Below are positions 43,451-55,600 of a stretch of DNA of 64,000 nucleotides, piece by piece. The stretch is from Sulfolobus sp. E5-1-F (GTDB lineage: Archaea > Thermoproteota > Thermoprotei_A > Sulfolobales > Sulfolobaceae), in contig NZ_CP045687.1 of NCBI RefSeq assembly GCF_009601705.1, positions 1,214,630 to 1,278,629 of the forward strand, read 5' to 3'. Both the position numbers and the translations under genes were made by a program. The notes under the pieces are model-generated. The model did not search any database and had not been told where the DNA came from. It saw only the letters and a list, made by a program, of their open reading frames with translations. Within the stretch, counting starts at the first letter, position 1, and each line of letters begins with the position of its first letter.

Positions 43451-44593
43451 CTAACTTTTTAGGAAAAATGATAACAAACCAGCTATAAGCTCAATTATAA
43501 CTACTATTACTACTCCATCAACTATAGTTGAATTATCGCTGAATAAAACTCCAACTGTCACTGGAATTATTGAGACTCCAACATTCGTTATCACACTATA
43601 CATGGAAGTAGCGAAACCAGCCTTGCCTGGATCATTCACATAAAGAGTTGTCGAAGCCATAGCCATTGACCAATAGGCATTTCCGAAGAAGCCAAATAGA
43701 AAATAGCCCAAAGCTATTAACGGGAAATTAACGGTAAAAGAAATTGAAACTGCAGAGATAATCGAAGATAAAAACGTTAATACACCGGTTAATATTAAAC
43801 CTAATCTCAGCCTATTTTCCAACAAGGATGGCAGTATTATAGCACCAAGCCCCGAGCCTAGAAAGCTAAGACCAGTTAGAAAACCTCCCATACTAACTGC
43901 TAACGGAGTAATTACACCGTGAATCTGCAAAACAGTTGAAGCAATACTACCTAGCATCACTGAAATAGACGCAACAGCTAATCCAACATACCAATTCTTA
44001 ATCATTCCCGGAGTAAAACTACCTTTAAGGGATCTCTCATAATCACTAGGATAATTCCTCAAAGATGGGATAATCAAAACCAGCGCTATTAAGGCTAAAA
44101 TCGCAGAGAGCATTAGAGTTCCTCTTAAGCCTATGAAAGAAAATATTGACGGACTGAAAAATGAGCCTAATGCCATTCCAATAAATAGGATACCAACGCT
44201 TACTCCAACAATAGTACTAGCCCTTCCTTTAAACATTGACCTTGCTATACTTCCAACTGGCGCAACTGCTAAAGGATAAGCTACTGACGCCACTATTGCG
44301 AAGAGGAAGAAAGTAGGAAAGCCATTAGATAAAGCCCTACCTAAAAGTCCTATAAAGGATAAGACGGATGAGATCAATAAAACGCTTCTAGTGGTGAATT
44401 TAGCCGATAAGAAACCCGCTAATAAGCCCAGAATAGCCATGCTGTAGCCATAAGATGATATGATAAAAAGAATTGAGCTTAAGGGAACATTAAAGTAATT
44501 TTCCAACACTGGTACCAATGGTGCTAAAGAAAACCACCCAAAACCTATTGTGAAGATTAAAAACCAATACGGTACTATTCTCGTTTCCATCAA
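43451..44593 (-). CDS. MFS transporter
   Basis: 380 residues with 11-12 hydrophobic helices, starting METRIVPYWFLIFTIGFGWFSLAPLVPVLE (the second Met of two is equally likely). The loop 2-3 motif is reduced to AGFLSAKFTTRSVLL. It converges with the permease gene and is divergent from the frameshifted MFS gene at 44785. Substrate unknown. The gene is intact. Confidence 0.85.
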   Translation of the reverse strand: MMETRIVPYWFLIFTIGFGWFSLAPLVPVLENYFNVPLSSILFIISSYGYSMAILGLLAGFLSAKFTTRSVLLISSVLSFIGLLGRALSNGFPTFFLFAIVASVAYPLAVAPVGSIARSMFKGRASTIVGVSVGILFIGMALGSFFSPSIFSFIGLRGTLMLSAILALIALVLIIPSLRNYPSDYERSLKGSFTPGMIKNWYVGLAVASISVMLGSIASTVLQIHGVITPLAVSMGGFLTGLSFLGSGLGAIILPSLLENRLRLGLILTGVLTFLSSIISAVSISFTVNFPLIALGYFLFGFFGNAYWSMAMASTTLYVNDPGKAGFATSMYSVITNVGVSIIPVTVGVLFSDNSTIVDGVVIVVIIELIAGLLSFFLKS

Positions 44594-44784
44594 CCCAAAT
44601 AATAGAATTGAGTAAAAAAGTCTTACTCTATGCTTCTATATAGTCTACGTAAATTAATTACTTAAAAAGTTAACTAAAAGATAAAGAGACGTAAAACGAA
44701 TTAACTATATAGATTATATATAAAACATGTCAACATATAGATTTTATACGATATTCTTAATACCCCTCATAAAAACTTTTACTC
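44594..44784. promoter_or_regulatory. Divergent promoter region between two MFS genes
   Basis: An AT-rich 191-base spacer with repeated TATATAGA-type elements (TTCTATATAG near 44635, ACTATATAGATTATATATAAA near 44704-44724, CATATAGATTTTATACG near 44736) that include TATA boxes for both directions. No clear palindrome and no gene. The three related TATAGA copies might be regulator sites. Confidence 0.4.
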
Positions 44785-46163
44785 ATGAACATAAGCGATG
44801 TATTCAAACCGTTAGATGAAGCAAAGTTCAGTTGGTTCCACGTGAAGTCACTAATAACAACTGGAATGGGAGTTTTCACTGACGGATATGATCTATCTTC
44901 TATTGGTATAGTACTTCTCTCAGTACTAGCGTCATTTGGCATAACTAAAAACAGTCCAAACTATGTAGAAGTAACATCCTTAATAAGCGGTTCTGCATTA
45001 ATTGGAGCTGCAATTGGTGCAATACTTTTCGGTTTCTTATCAAACATGGGTAGAAAGAAGTTTTATGGAATTGACGTTACACTGATGACAGTTGGAGCAT
45101 TGCTACAAGCGTTCGTACAGAATCCCCTTGAATTAATAATAGTTAGATTTCTTTTAGGATTAGGAATCGGTGCAGATTACGTTCTCTCGCCAACGATAAT
45201 GGCCGAACACAGCAACGCTAAAGATAGAGGAAAAACCTTAGTATTAGGTTTTGGACTATTCTGGGGTTTCGGAGCTAGCACAGCTGCTGGGTTATATCTT
45301 ATACTACAAGCATTGGGACTGCCTTTAGACCTTATATGGAGAATCGTATTAGCGTGTGGTGCTATTCCAGCAGCTTCCGTAATATATCTTAGAAGAAAGA
45401 TTCCTGAAACTGCAAGGTATTTAGGTAGAATAAAAGGCGACTTAAATGAGCTTAGAAATGTAATTAAGAGCGTTGCAGGAGTAGAAGTTAATACTACAAG
45501 AGACGTTAAGGACAATGTCAAATCATTAAAATACTTTAGAATGAATTGGAGATTAATATTAACAGCCGCAATTTTATGGTTCCTATTTGATATCGTAGCA
45601 TACGCGGGAATTCTATTTGGACCCAGTTTGATAGCGAATAGTCTAGGTATAAATTCCGAATATTCCAATTATTAGTCGAGGGAGCTTTCGTCATTCCGGG
45701 TGGAGTTATAGCTCTTATACTAATAGATAGAGTTGGCAGGAAACCATTACAAGTAGTTGGTTTCATAGGAATGGCACTATCCTTATTATCCTTTGCGTTT
45801 TACAAAAACATTGGTGTAAAATTCAATCCATTAATCGCTTTCTTCTTATACGGACTTAACAACTTTTCATCACAAGCTGGACCAGGTTCAGTATCAGCAG
45901 TTGGAATATTAGGAGTAGAGTTAGCTCCAACTAAAATAAGAGGAGTAGCACAGTCGATCACCGTAACTGCGGGAAGAATAGGAGCTGCATTAACTTCATT
46001 CGTATTTCCATCGCTTTTCGCACTTTATGGCGAATCCTTCGCAATAACGTTCCTAGCAATAGTAGCGGGTATAAGTTCAATAATAACTTTCCTACTTATA
46101 CCAGAGACTAAAGGCAAACCTTTAGAGGAGACCTCAAGAGAAATACAAGTATTAAAAGCTTAA
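44785..46163 (+). pseudogene. MFS transporter (sugar/phosphate symporter type), frameshifted
   Basis: A carrier of about 459 residues split by one missing base. The first frame runs from ATG 44785 through helix 7 (SLIANSLGINS) and then hits TAG at 45673. The other frame continues FQLLVEGAFVIPGGVIALIL, IDRVGRKPLQVVGF and so on to a stop at 46163. One extra base near 45657 (TCCG-AATATTC) would restore the join, reading about NSAIFQLLVEG. The motifs SNMGRKKF, LGIGADYVLSP and PETKGKPLEE are MFS sugar-type marks. The second half as called alone from 45771 would be too short to work. Either real inactivation or a sequence error. Confidence 0.82.
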
Positions 46164-46242
46164 CTTTTTTCCACAAATGGTTTTTTTCAGTCCCTACATT
46201 ATGATGATTAGGCTTTTTTAACTAAAAGAACTTATAACCAAT

Positions 46243-46776
46243 ATGCACCATCATCATGGGCATTATTACCCTCCAGAAGATTTTAGACGTACCTTTGAGA
46301 GACCAGAGGAATTTCTACCAGAGGTATTTGAGGGAAAGAAAGGAGTTATAGTAGATTACGGCTGTGGAAATGGGTTCTACGCTAAATATTTGCTAGAATA
46401 CGCTACCAAACTATATTGCATTGACATAAACGTTATTGCCTTGGAAGAGGTTAAAAAGAAGTTCAAAAGTGTAATAACCCTTACGAGCCCTAAGGAAATC
46501 CCAGATAATACAGTTGACTTCGTTTTGTTCGCTAATTCATTCCACGATATGGATGATAAGCATGACGTTGTAAATGAGGTTAAGAGAATCCTAAAGAATG
46601 ATGGCAGGGTTATTATTATAGATTGGAAAAAAGAGAATACTGGATTTGGTCCTCCATTAAGTATTAGAATGGATGAGAAAGATTACATGAAATGGTTTAG
46701 TGATTTTATAGTAGAGAAGAGATTTACACCAACACCCTATCACTTTGGATTGATACTGAAGAGAAAGACTAGTTGA
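46243..46776 (+). CDS. Class I SAM-dependent methyltransferase with His-rich N-terminus
   Basis: 177 residues. It starts MHHHHGHYYPPEDFRR, with five His in the first seven residues, then the Rossmann core with motif I VIVDYGCGNGFYAKYLLE (about 36-53) and motif II-like LYCIDINVIAL, and FHDMDDKHDVVNEVKRILK. It is similar to UbiE/type 11 methyltransferases acting on small molecules. The natural His cluster could bind a metal such as arsenic-related or nickel ions; this is only a guess. It is monocistronic, 79 bases after the MFS remnant. Confidence 0.83.
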   Translation: MHHHHGHYYPPEDFRRTFERPEEFLPEVFEGKKGVIVDYGCGNGFYAKYLLEYATKLYCIDINVIALEEVKKKFKSVITLTSPKEIPDNTVDFVLFANSFHDMDDKHDVVNEVKRILKNDGRVIIIDWKKENTGFGPPLSIRMDEKDYMKWFSDFIVEKRFTPTPYHFGLILKRKTS

Positions 46777-46923
46777 TATACTAATACACTTACTAGTATA
46801 CTAGGTTTGTAGAAATAAAAATACTAAGTCTTTTTAGCAATTTTGGGCTATACCAAACTGTTGAGATGCGTGGAGTATTATCGATTTGCGTATTACTTAA
46901 CAATTATTAAAAACCATTTCTTT

Positions 46924-47997
46924 TTATTTATATTCCTTTAAATACCTTACGAATAATGATAAAGCTTCACTTAAAAACTCTGTATTTACACTTCCCAAAC
47001 CTATCCTGACGTAACCGGGCATTTCAAAGCACTCTCCAGGGTTAACCAGCACGCTATATTTCTCAAATAATTTCTCACTGAAATCGTAAGTGTTCCTAAC
47101 GTTCAATTTGAGATATGCTAGTACTGTAGCATTAGGCTTAACCCACTTTACGTCAACATCACTAATCAATCTTTCCATTAACCTCATGTTATTTAACGCA
47201 ATCCTCCTCGCCCTATCCATGAATTTCTCCCTCTCTAAGAGCACGTTATATGCAATTTCTTGCCCTATAACTGAAGGGGAAATTGAGGTGTAATCTCTAA
47301 GACTCCACATCCTATCTACTAACTCTTTACTTGCTACAACCCATCCTATTCTTATCCCCGGCAATCCATAAACTTTCGACATGCTGTTAGTACTTATTGC
47401 TTTATCGTATAGATCAACAAAGCTAGGTCTTACGTTCCCATCATGCTCTAAACCCCTATAAACCTCATCAGCTATTATTGTAATGTGGTTATCCTCAGCT
47501 ATCTCAACTATTCCCTTAATTTCACTTTCTGAAAGAGACATGCCAGTGGGGTTATTAGGGTTTGTTATTACTATAGCCTTAGTGTTTTTACTGACCATTT
47601 CATTGAGCTCGTTTAGGTCTAATTTGAAATTATCCTTAAGCCAAATGTACTTTAATCTGGCGTTTATTCCCCTTAATAATCCCGGGATTTGCATGTAGTT
47701 GGGCATTTCTACAATTACTTCGTCACCGGGATTTATGATGGAGAGGATTGTCAGATAGTTAGCTTCTGCACCTCCAGCTGTTATTATAACGTCATCCTCT
47801 TTCTTCCCGGGATAGAGAGATGATATTAGCTGTCTTAATTTTATTAATCCCTTAGTATGACCATATTCTAGTTTGATGTTGTTAGGTATTTTAATCTCAC
47901 TTAGATCTAATGGTTCTACTCCACTCTCTGAAAGGACGTATTTGGCTCTCCAATCCCTTAAGGATTGCCATCTTTCAAGGCAAAAATCAGGATACAT
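46924..47997 (-). CDS. PLP-dependent class I/II aminotransferase
   Basis: 357 residues, fold type I. The usual motifs are there: YGHTKGLIKLRQLIS, ITAGGAEANYLTI, NPNNPTGMSLSES, IIADEVYRGLEH, and the PLP lysine in TNSMSKVYGLPGIRIGW; the C-terminal arginine is in PGYVRIGLGS. It resembles aspartate/aromatic-type aminotransferases (about 30 residues shorter than typical AspC). It could make aryl-pyruvates for IorAB but is far away. Convergent with the methyltransferase; the 147-base spacer between them has T-rich runs but no gene. Confidence 0.88.
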   Translation of the reverse strand: MYPDFCLERWQSLRDWRAKYVLSESGVEPLDLSEIKIPNNIKLEYGHTKGLIKLRQLISSLYPGKKEDDVIITAGGAEANYLTILSIINPGDEVIVEMPNYMQIPGLLRGINARLKYIWLKDNFKLDLNELNEMVSKNTKAIVITNPNNPTGMSLSESEIKGIVEIAEDNHITIIADEVYRGLEHDGNVRPSFVDLYDKAISTNSMSKVYGLPGIRIGWVVASKELVDRMWSLRDYTSISPSVIGQEIAYNVLLEREKFMDRARRIALNNMRLMERLISDVDVKWVKPNATVLAYLKLNVRNTYDFSEKLFEKYSVLVNPGECFEMPGYVRIGLGSVNTEFLSEALSLFVRYLKEYK

Positions 47998-48070
47998 TGT
48001 GATTATTGTATTGTTTTTGCGTATTAAAAGGTTCCATGCTTATTAACTCTTTGAACTTTATGTAAAACTA

Positions 48071-48478
48071 ATGAATAGGGAGATTGGTAAGAACGCCGAG
48101 AGGGAGTTAGTGGCTATTTTAAGGGGGGAGAGGTTTAACGCTGTTAGGATTCCCACTTCTAATTCTTCTCCGAATCCATTACCGGACATTTTCGCAACTA
48201 AGGAGAATATTTTATTGTCAATTGAGTGTAAGAGCACTTGGGAAAATAAGGTCAAGGTTAAGAAAAATCAAGTTAGGAAGCTATTTGATTTCTTGTCAAT
48301 GTTCACTATGAATGGTATACCAGTAATAGCAGTGAAGTTTAAACAAATTCATGAGTGGAGAGCGATTGTTCCAGAAAAGGTTGAAGATGTAATAGTGACG
48401 ATTGATAATTCGATCCCTATAGAAGACCTTTTTAAGATATTGGAAAAGAGAGTTGAGGAAAAAATATTAACGCCTTAA
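48071..48478 (+). CDS. hje: Holliday junction resolvase Hje
   Basis: 135 residues with the PD-(D/E)xK nuclease core: Glu10 (GKNAEREL), Asp39 ([10 protein letters not shown]), Glu52 and Lys54 (SIECKSTWE). The sequence is very close to S. solfataricus Hje rather than Hjc (the conserved [14 protein letters not shown] loop). It cuts four-way DNA junctions in continuous-strand fashion. It is divergent from the aminotransferase gene and overlaps the convergent surface-protein gene by 12 bases. Confidence 0.95.
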   Translation: MNREIGKNAERELVAILRGERFNAVRIPTSNSSPNPLPDIFATKENILLSIECKSTWENKVKVKKNQVRKLFDFLSMFTMNGIPVIAVKFKQIHEWRAIVPEKVEDVIVTIDNSIPIEDLFKILEKRVEEKILTP

Positions 48479-50272
48479 GAGGATTATTACCACTGCAGCT
48501 ATTACGATAATTATGACAGCTGCTATTCCTCCTAGAACTAAGTAGTTTGGTGATACTTCTAGTGTTTCAGTTATTGGCTGGTTCACTGTAATTGTACTAC
48601 CTGGAGAGACATTATACGTACCCTTAAACATGGCAGTTTCATAGAACGGCACACTTGCATTGAGGACTATCTTTGATCCCGAATTGTAGAATTTGGATAC
48701 ACCATTTATTGTGACTAGATATTGCGTAACTGTGAGTAGTTTTAGGGTCATTGGAGCTTTCACTGTAAATAATTGTGAGGGAGATACACCAACTATTATA
48801 ATCCTCTCTTGAGGACTAACATTGTAAGTGTAGTTTAACACCTGTATTGTTGTTCCGGAATTTATCCATGAGGAGTTAAGTATTGTCTTGGAACCGTTAA
48901 TTAGTACTTGTACTGGTATGGGCGAGGAGACGTTGACGAAATATTGGGTTATTGTTGTTGCGGTTATTGTATAAGAGGCATTTATAGTTAGTTGAGGAGC
49001 TGGAAGAACTCTACCTATGATTAACCTTTCGCCATTCCCTATATAGTACGTAAGGTTCTCAATTTTGATTGTAGTGCCTTGATTATACCAACCTGATGTG
49101 AGGCTTTCGTTTGCACCATTTATAAACGCACTTAGCTGAACTGGAGAGTTAACGCTAATGAAGTATTGAGTTATAGTATTAACTTTTATTGTAGTAGGTT
49201 GATTTACTGTTATTAACGCTGAGGGGGAGAAATTGGCTATTATGTATCTCTCTACATTGCTCACATAGCGAGTTATATTTTCTAATTTGATTGTAGTACC
49301 TTGAGTGAACCAGTTAGTGGAATTTAAGGTCTCGTTTACACCATTTACTATCGCGTAAACTGGGACTTGTGATTGCAGGGTAACTAGATATTGGTTAATA
49401 TAATATACATTAATTTCACCAGCTGACTTAACGATTCCAGTGTAATTTGATGCTATCCATCTTTCTCCTTGGACATTAGATTGAAGTTGTGGTGAATAAT
49501 AATAGGCTGAATTAGCATCCACCCAAACTGTAGCTGGTACTTGTGAGGTTTCGTTTGTTCCAAGACTGCGGTAGTAAACTTTAGGTGGAGTGTAACCACT
49601 CCCGCCTTGGACTGTGAAGTTAAAGGTAACTAGATACTGCTGATAGTAGATAGGCCCTATGGTTGTGATAGCTGGAGTTATGGTACCACTAGTGTAATTG
49701 GTTGCCCATCTAACATTACCTTCAATAATTGTCTGTTGAATTTGATATGATGTACCGGAAGGAACATTAATTGTACCTTGGAGAGGAATTGTATTTGTTG
49801 AACCATTAGGGAAAGTTAAGGTTATAGTTGGAGTTTGGGGTGGTGCTTGACCGACAACACCGTAACCTAAGTGCACTGTAACTAATGGAGTTTTTTGAAT
49901 AACGTTAACGTTAATACTACCAACTGCAGCGCCTCCTGCAACTTCTATTGCAATTTGCCATGTCCCGGGAACATTAGGGAAAGTATAAGCGTTGGGTACG
50001 TAAATTCCACCGCTTCCATTAATTTGAACGGGTATTGTTGCTGCTAATGATGAGTTTGGGAAGAAGAAGTTTATGGTCGCTGCATCTGTTGCGAACTGTT
50101 GTGGAAGTACTGCATCAATTGTTATTGATTGCCCAGTATAATATGATTCACCGTTATAGCTTGGGCTGTAAAAAGTTATACCACCTGAAGTATAGACTGC
50201 ATTGGTCATTAAAGTAACTAATGGAATTAATATTACTACTAAGGAAATTAAATATTTTGCTTTCATCTGCAT
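48467..50272 (-). CDS. Large surface-exposed repeat protein with C-terminal anchor
   Basis: 601 residues; a shorter start two codons later ([10 protein letters not shown]) is equally possible. A signal helix (about 7-25), an outside region with many N-x-S/T sites, and a C-terminal helix (about 577-599) ending LLRR. The middle holds five imperfect repeats of roughly 74 residues, each beginning QYLVT/QYFVN at about 212, 294, 369, 443 and 517 and containing SGxxNxGTTIxxxN and a VSPxERII strand. Such repeats occur in Sulfolobales S-layer-associated and thermopsin-like proteins. No enzymatic motif is seen. A role in surface adhesion or envelope is likely by form only. Confidence 0.78.
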   Translation of the reverse strand: MQMKAKYLISLVVILIPLVTLMTNAVYTSGGITFYSPSYNGESYYTGQSITIDAVLPQQFATDAATINFFFPNSSLAATIPVQINGSGGIYVPNAYTFPNVPGTWQIAIEVAGGAAVGSINVNVIQKTPLVTVHLGYGVVGQAPPQTPTITLTFPNGSTNTIPLQGTINVPSGTSYQIQQTIIEGNVRWATNYTSGTITPAITTIGPIYYQQYLVTFNFTVQGGSGYTPPKVYYRSLGTNETSQVPATVWVDANSAYYYSPQLQSNVQGERWIASNYTGIVKSAGEINVYYINQYLVTLQSQVPVYAIVNGVNETLNSTNWFTQGTTIKLENITRYVSNVERYIIANFSPSALITVNQPTTIKVNTITQYFISVNSPVQLSAFINGANESLTSGWYNQGTTIKIENLTYYIGNGERLIIGRVLPAPQLTINASYTITATTITQYFVNVSSPIPVQVLINGSKTILNSSWINSGTTIQVLNYTYNVSPQERIIIVGVSPSQLFTVKAPMTLKLLTVTQYLVTINGVSKFYNSGSKIVLNASVPFYETAMFKGTYNVSPGSTITVNQPITETLEVSPNYLVLGGIAAVIIIVIAAVVIILLRR

Positions 50273-50442
50273 CCCACTTTAAGTATTATCCCAAAGTAAT
50301 CCTTAAAAAAGCTTTTAGCTATATCCATATGTTAGCTCAATGCTTGTTTGCGCAATGTTCTCATCCTAATCTTATATGAATGGAAAGTTAGATTAGTTCT
50401 ATGGCGAGAGATTAAGCTTATAAGGATATTACTCGATTAATT

Positions 50443-51372
50443 ATGAAAATGTTACTGTTTTGGTTAGAATTCATCGGAATTTTTATAGCCGTCTTCGTAT
50501 CTGCTGAGCTCTTAGCTAAAGGGGCCGACGATTTAGAGGATTTCTTAGGACAAGGTATAACTGGTGGTATAGTTCTCGGATTCCTCACGGCATTACCAGA
50601 GACAATTTTCGTGATTGTAGCCTCTTTAGAAGGTAGTTTTGATGTGGCGTTAGGCTCAGCAATTGGAGGTAACGTATTATTATTTACACTAGGTATTGGA
50701 TTGGTTGGAGTATTCTACGCACTAAAATGGAGAACTGCACTTCAAATTTCTAGTGAGTATAGTGTTGAAAATATTTTTCTGATAGTAACTACCATTGGAA
50801 TGTTACTAGTTCTGATTTACGGTAAATTAAATATCATTACGGGGCTTTTATTTATATTAATCTACGTCATTTACGTTGTCTATAGGGTAGCTAAATTTAG
50901 GAGAGAGGGAATGAAGAGAGAAAAGGGTAATTTGATGAAGCCAGTTGCGTTTATAATTGCTGGAGGAGTTCTGCTAGTCGTCTTTTCGCATTATTTTGTA
51001 GAGTATATAAATGAGATAGCAACAATGTTCAGTGTTCCCGCAATATGGCTTTCACTAGTAATAGCGCCTATAGCGGGAGAACTTGAAGAAAAGCTCTCGG
51101 CATTTAGGTTGGTTCAAATGTCTAAAGATGGGGGATCGCTTTCAATTTTAAGTTTCGTTGGAAGTAAGATCGAGAACGCAACTGTGTTGTTAGGGATTAT
51201 AGGGATCTTTACGGATTACGAATTACAACAAGCCCTACCAGAGTACATTTCGGCTTTGGTCGCTAATATAATAGCCTTATACGTACTGTTTGATAAGAAG
51301 CTTAAGATATTTGAATCTATAATTCTGATTGTGATTTATGTGATAATAGTAATATTATCCTTCTATCTTTAG
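50443..51372 (+). CDS. CaCA-family cation exchanger (Na+/Ca2+ antiporter type)
   Basis: 309 residues, ten helices with two alpha-repeats. The first shows TALPETIFVIVASLEGSF and GSAIGGNVLLF; the second shows IAGELEEKLSAFRL and VGSKIENATVLLG, with acidic residues in the places that bind the cation. The second repeat deviates from the standard PS(A/T)SxPE pattern, so the ion may differ. Start is ATG with no clear ribosome site. It is 36 bases before the APC permease. Confidence 0.85.
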   Translation: MKMLLFWLEFIGIFIAVFVSAELLAKGADDLEDFLGQGITGGIVLGFLTALPETIFVIVASLEGSFDVALGSAIGGNVLLFTLGIGLVGVFYALKWRTALQISSEYSVENIFLIVTTIGMLLVLIYGKLNIITGLLFILIYVIYVVYRVAKFRREGMKREKGNLMKPVAFIIAGGVLLVVFSHYFVEYINEIATMFSVPAIWLSLVIAPIAGELEEKLSAFRLVQMSKDGGSLSILSFVGSKIENATVLLGIIGIFTDYELQQALPEYISALVANIIALYVLFDKKLKIFESIILIVIYVIIVILSFYL

Positions 51373-51408
51373 AGCGAATTTTTAAAGGGTTAACGCTAAA
51401 CACAGTTT

Positions 51409-52665
51409 GTGAGTAAGAGAAAACTTTCAGTTTTTGAAGCGTTTTCACTATCCTTTGGGGGTCAAGCGCCCTTTACGTCCATAATTACATTCGGCACTAT
51501 AGGTTTACAACTAGGTGGATCATTCTTAGCTATTGCAACAATTATTGGCACAGTTCTTGTATTAGTAAATGGTATAGTAATATACAGATTATCTTTAAGG
51601 TATTCCCAGCATGGAGGATACTTTACTTATGCTTTCTATTCTCTTACTGAAAGGCTCGGATTAGTAACTGGATGGCTATTCTTGCTTTACGCTTTCGCTT
51701 ACGGTGGTACATTATTAGCTGGTTCAATTTATATTATAACAACTTATTTGAAGATAAACGCTGACTTTATAGCGTTTTTAGTCCTATTGTTTTCAGCATT
51801 TCTAGTTATAAGGGGTTTGGATATTTCTGTTAAGTACGCTGAGTTCATAAGTATTGCCGAAATCGTTGCAATAGTTATTAGCTCAATTATGCTCTTGCTA
51901 CAGACGAAACCGAGCTTTAACTTTACAATTCCAGCTAATCCCTTTCTGGTTATTCTTTATGCCATAGGAATGCCCATAGGTTATGGAAATTTGAATCCAA
52001 TGAGTGAGGATATAAAGAATGCGAAGAAGATTGTGGGGATAATTACAGTTATCGTGATACTATTAGGTGGACTATTATCAGCTATGCTTTTTTACGCTAG
52101 TGCGCTATATGGGACGGATCTGATACAAATTCTATTAGATAAGGTTGGATTCATATCTCCCTATTTGATCTTCTCAGCCTTAAATGGAGGGATATTAGGC
52201 GGAATAGCTTATATTATATCAATGTCTAGGATTCTTCATGCAATGTCATTAAAGAACTTTATGCCATCAATTATTTCACTACTTAAGTATAATAGACCAT
52301 ATAACGCTGAGGTCATATCACTCATTATCTATACTGCTATTTTACTTCTCTTAATTCACTTCGCTGGCTTATATACAACCTTTCTAGTACTGGGAGGACT
52401 TACAGTATTAAGTTATTTAATAATATCACTTTCAGCAAATCTTTCGTTATTTAGGATAGCGCTGAAGAAATTAAGGAAGAGGAAAATGGAAATAATGCTT
52501 GCAATCTCCTCCACAATATTATCCTTAATAATATTGGTGTATTCAATACAAGAAAATACTCCACTAGTTAACTATATATTCTTTGGTTGGATTATAGCTG
52601 GGTTCATCTACGCAGAAGTACTCGAAATAGTCGGAAATAATGGAAAAAGTAATGATGAGAATTAA
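51409..52665 (+). CDS. APC-superfamily amino acid permease
   Basis: 418 residues from a GTG at 51409, about twelve helices. Opening ALSFGGQAPFTSIITFGTIGLQLGGS-like segment (LSFGGQAPFTSI), HGGYFTYAFYSLTERLGLVTG and YGNLNPMSEDIKNAKK are APC-like. It probably carries amino acids or related amines. It converges with the amylase gene with a 6-base gap. Nothing unusual besides the start codon. Confidence 0.85.
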   Translation: MSKRKLSVFEAFSLSFGGQAPFTSIITFGTIGLQLGGSFLAIATIIGTVLVLVNGIVIYRLSLRYSQHGGYFTYAFYSLTERLGLVTGWLFLLYAFAYGGTLLAGSIYIITTYLKINADFIAFLVLLFSAFLVIRGLDISVKYAEFISIAEIVAIVISSIMLLLQTKPSFNFTIPANPFLVILYAIGMPIGYGNLNPMSEDIKNAKKIVGIITVIVILLGGLLSAMLFYASALYGTDLIQILLDKVGFISPYLIFSALNGGILGGIAYIISMSRILHAMSLKNFMPSIISLLKYNRPYNAEVISLIIYTAILLLLIHFAGLYTTFLVLGGLTVLSYLIISLSANLSLFRIALKKLRKRKMEIMLAISSTILSLIILVYSIQENTPLVNYIFFGWIIAGFIYAEVLEIVGNNGKSNDEN

Positions 52666-52671
52666 CTTAAA

Positions 52672-55377
<2,706 letters not shown>

Positions 55378-55496
55378 TATAAACTTTTCTCTTTAATATT
55401 TAGTTTTATTCCAAAGTTACCCGATTACATAGAATTTTATAGATATCTCTCCTATCACAATAACTAAAAAGATACCATATTAATAGTCTACGTCAT

Positions 55497-55514
55497 ATAA
55501 TTGGGATTAATTAT
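55497..55514. promoter_or_regulatory. Inverted repeat between amylase and sugar-binding protein genes
   Basis: ATAATT-GGGATT-AATTAT: perfect 6-base arms in the 223-base divergent spacer, 87-104 bases upstream of the binding-protein start and 120-137 upstream of the amylase start. It is a candidate site for a maltose-type regulator shared by both directions. No gene lies in the spacer. Confidence 0.35.
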
Positions 55515-55550
55515 CATTATCAACTATTTAGGGCAAAAATCAATAAGCTA

Positions 55551-55560
55551 AACTTTTATA
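55551..55560 (+). promoter_or_regulatory. TATA box of the maltodextrin ABC operon
   Basis: AACTTTTATA, followed about 25 bases later by the expected initiation area, then an AAGGTGAG ribosome site (55587-55594) seven bases before the TTG start at 55601. The clear ribosome site decides the unusual TTG as the true start. Confidence 0.6.
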
Positions 55561-55600
55561 CCTTGATAGGAAATAAATGAACAAATAAGGTGAGCTTGCC

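Noticed and set aside
45177-45766. Minus-strand frames across the frameshifted MFS gene
   Set aside because: The plus strand carries clear MFS motifs in both frames; the antisense frames have no coherent hydrophobic pattern.
46800-46923. Possible small RNA or gene between the methyltransferase and aminotransferase
   Set aside because: Only short T-rich runs that suit termination on both strands; no frame, no C/D box pair and no stable symmetric stem was seen.
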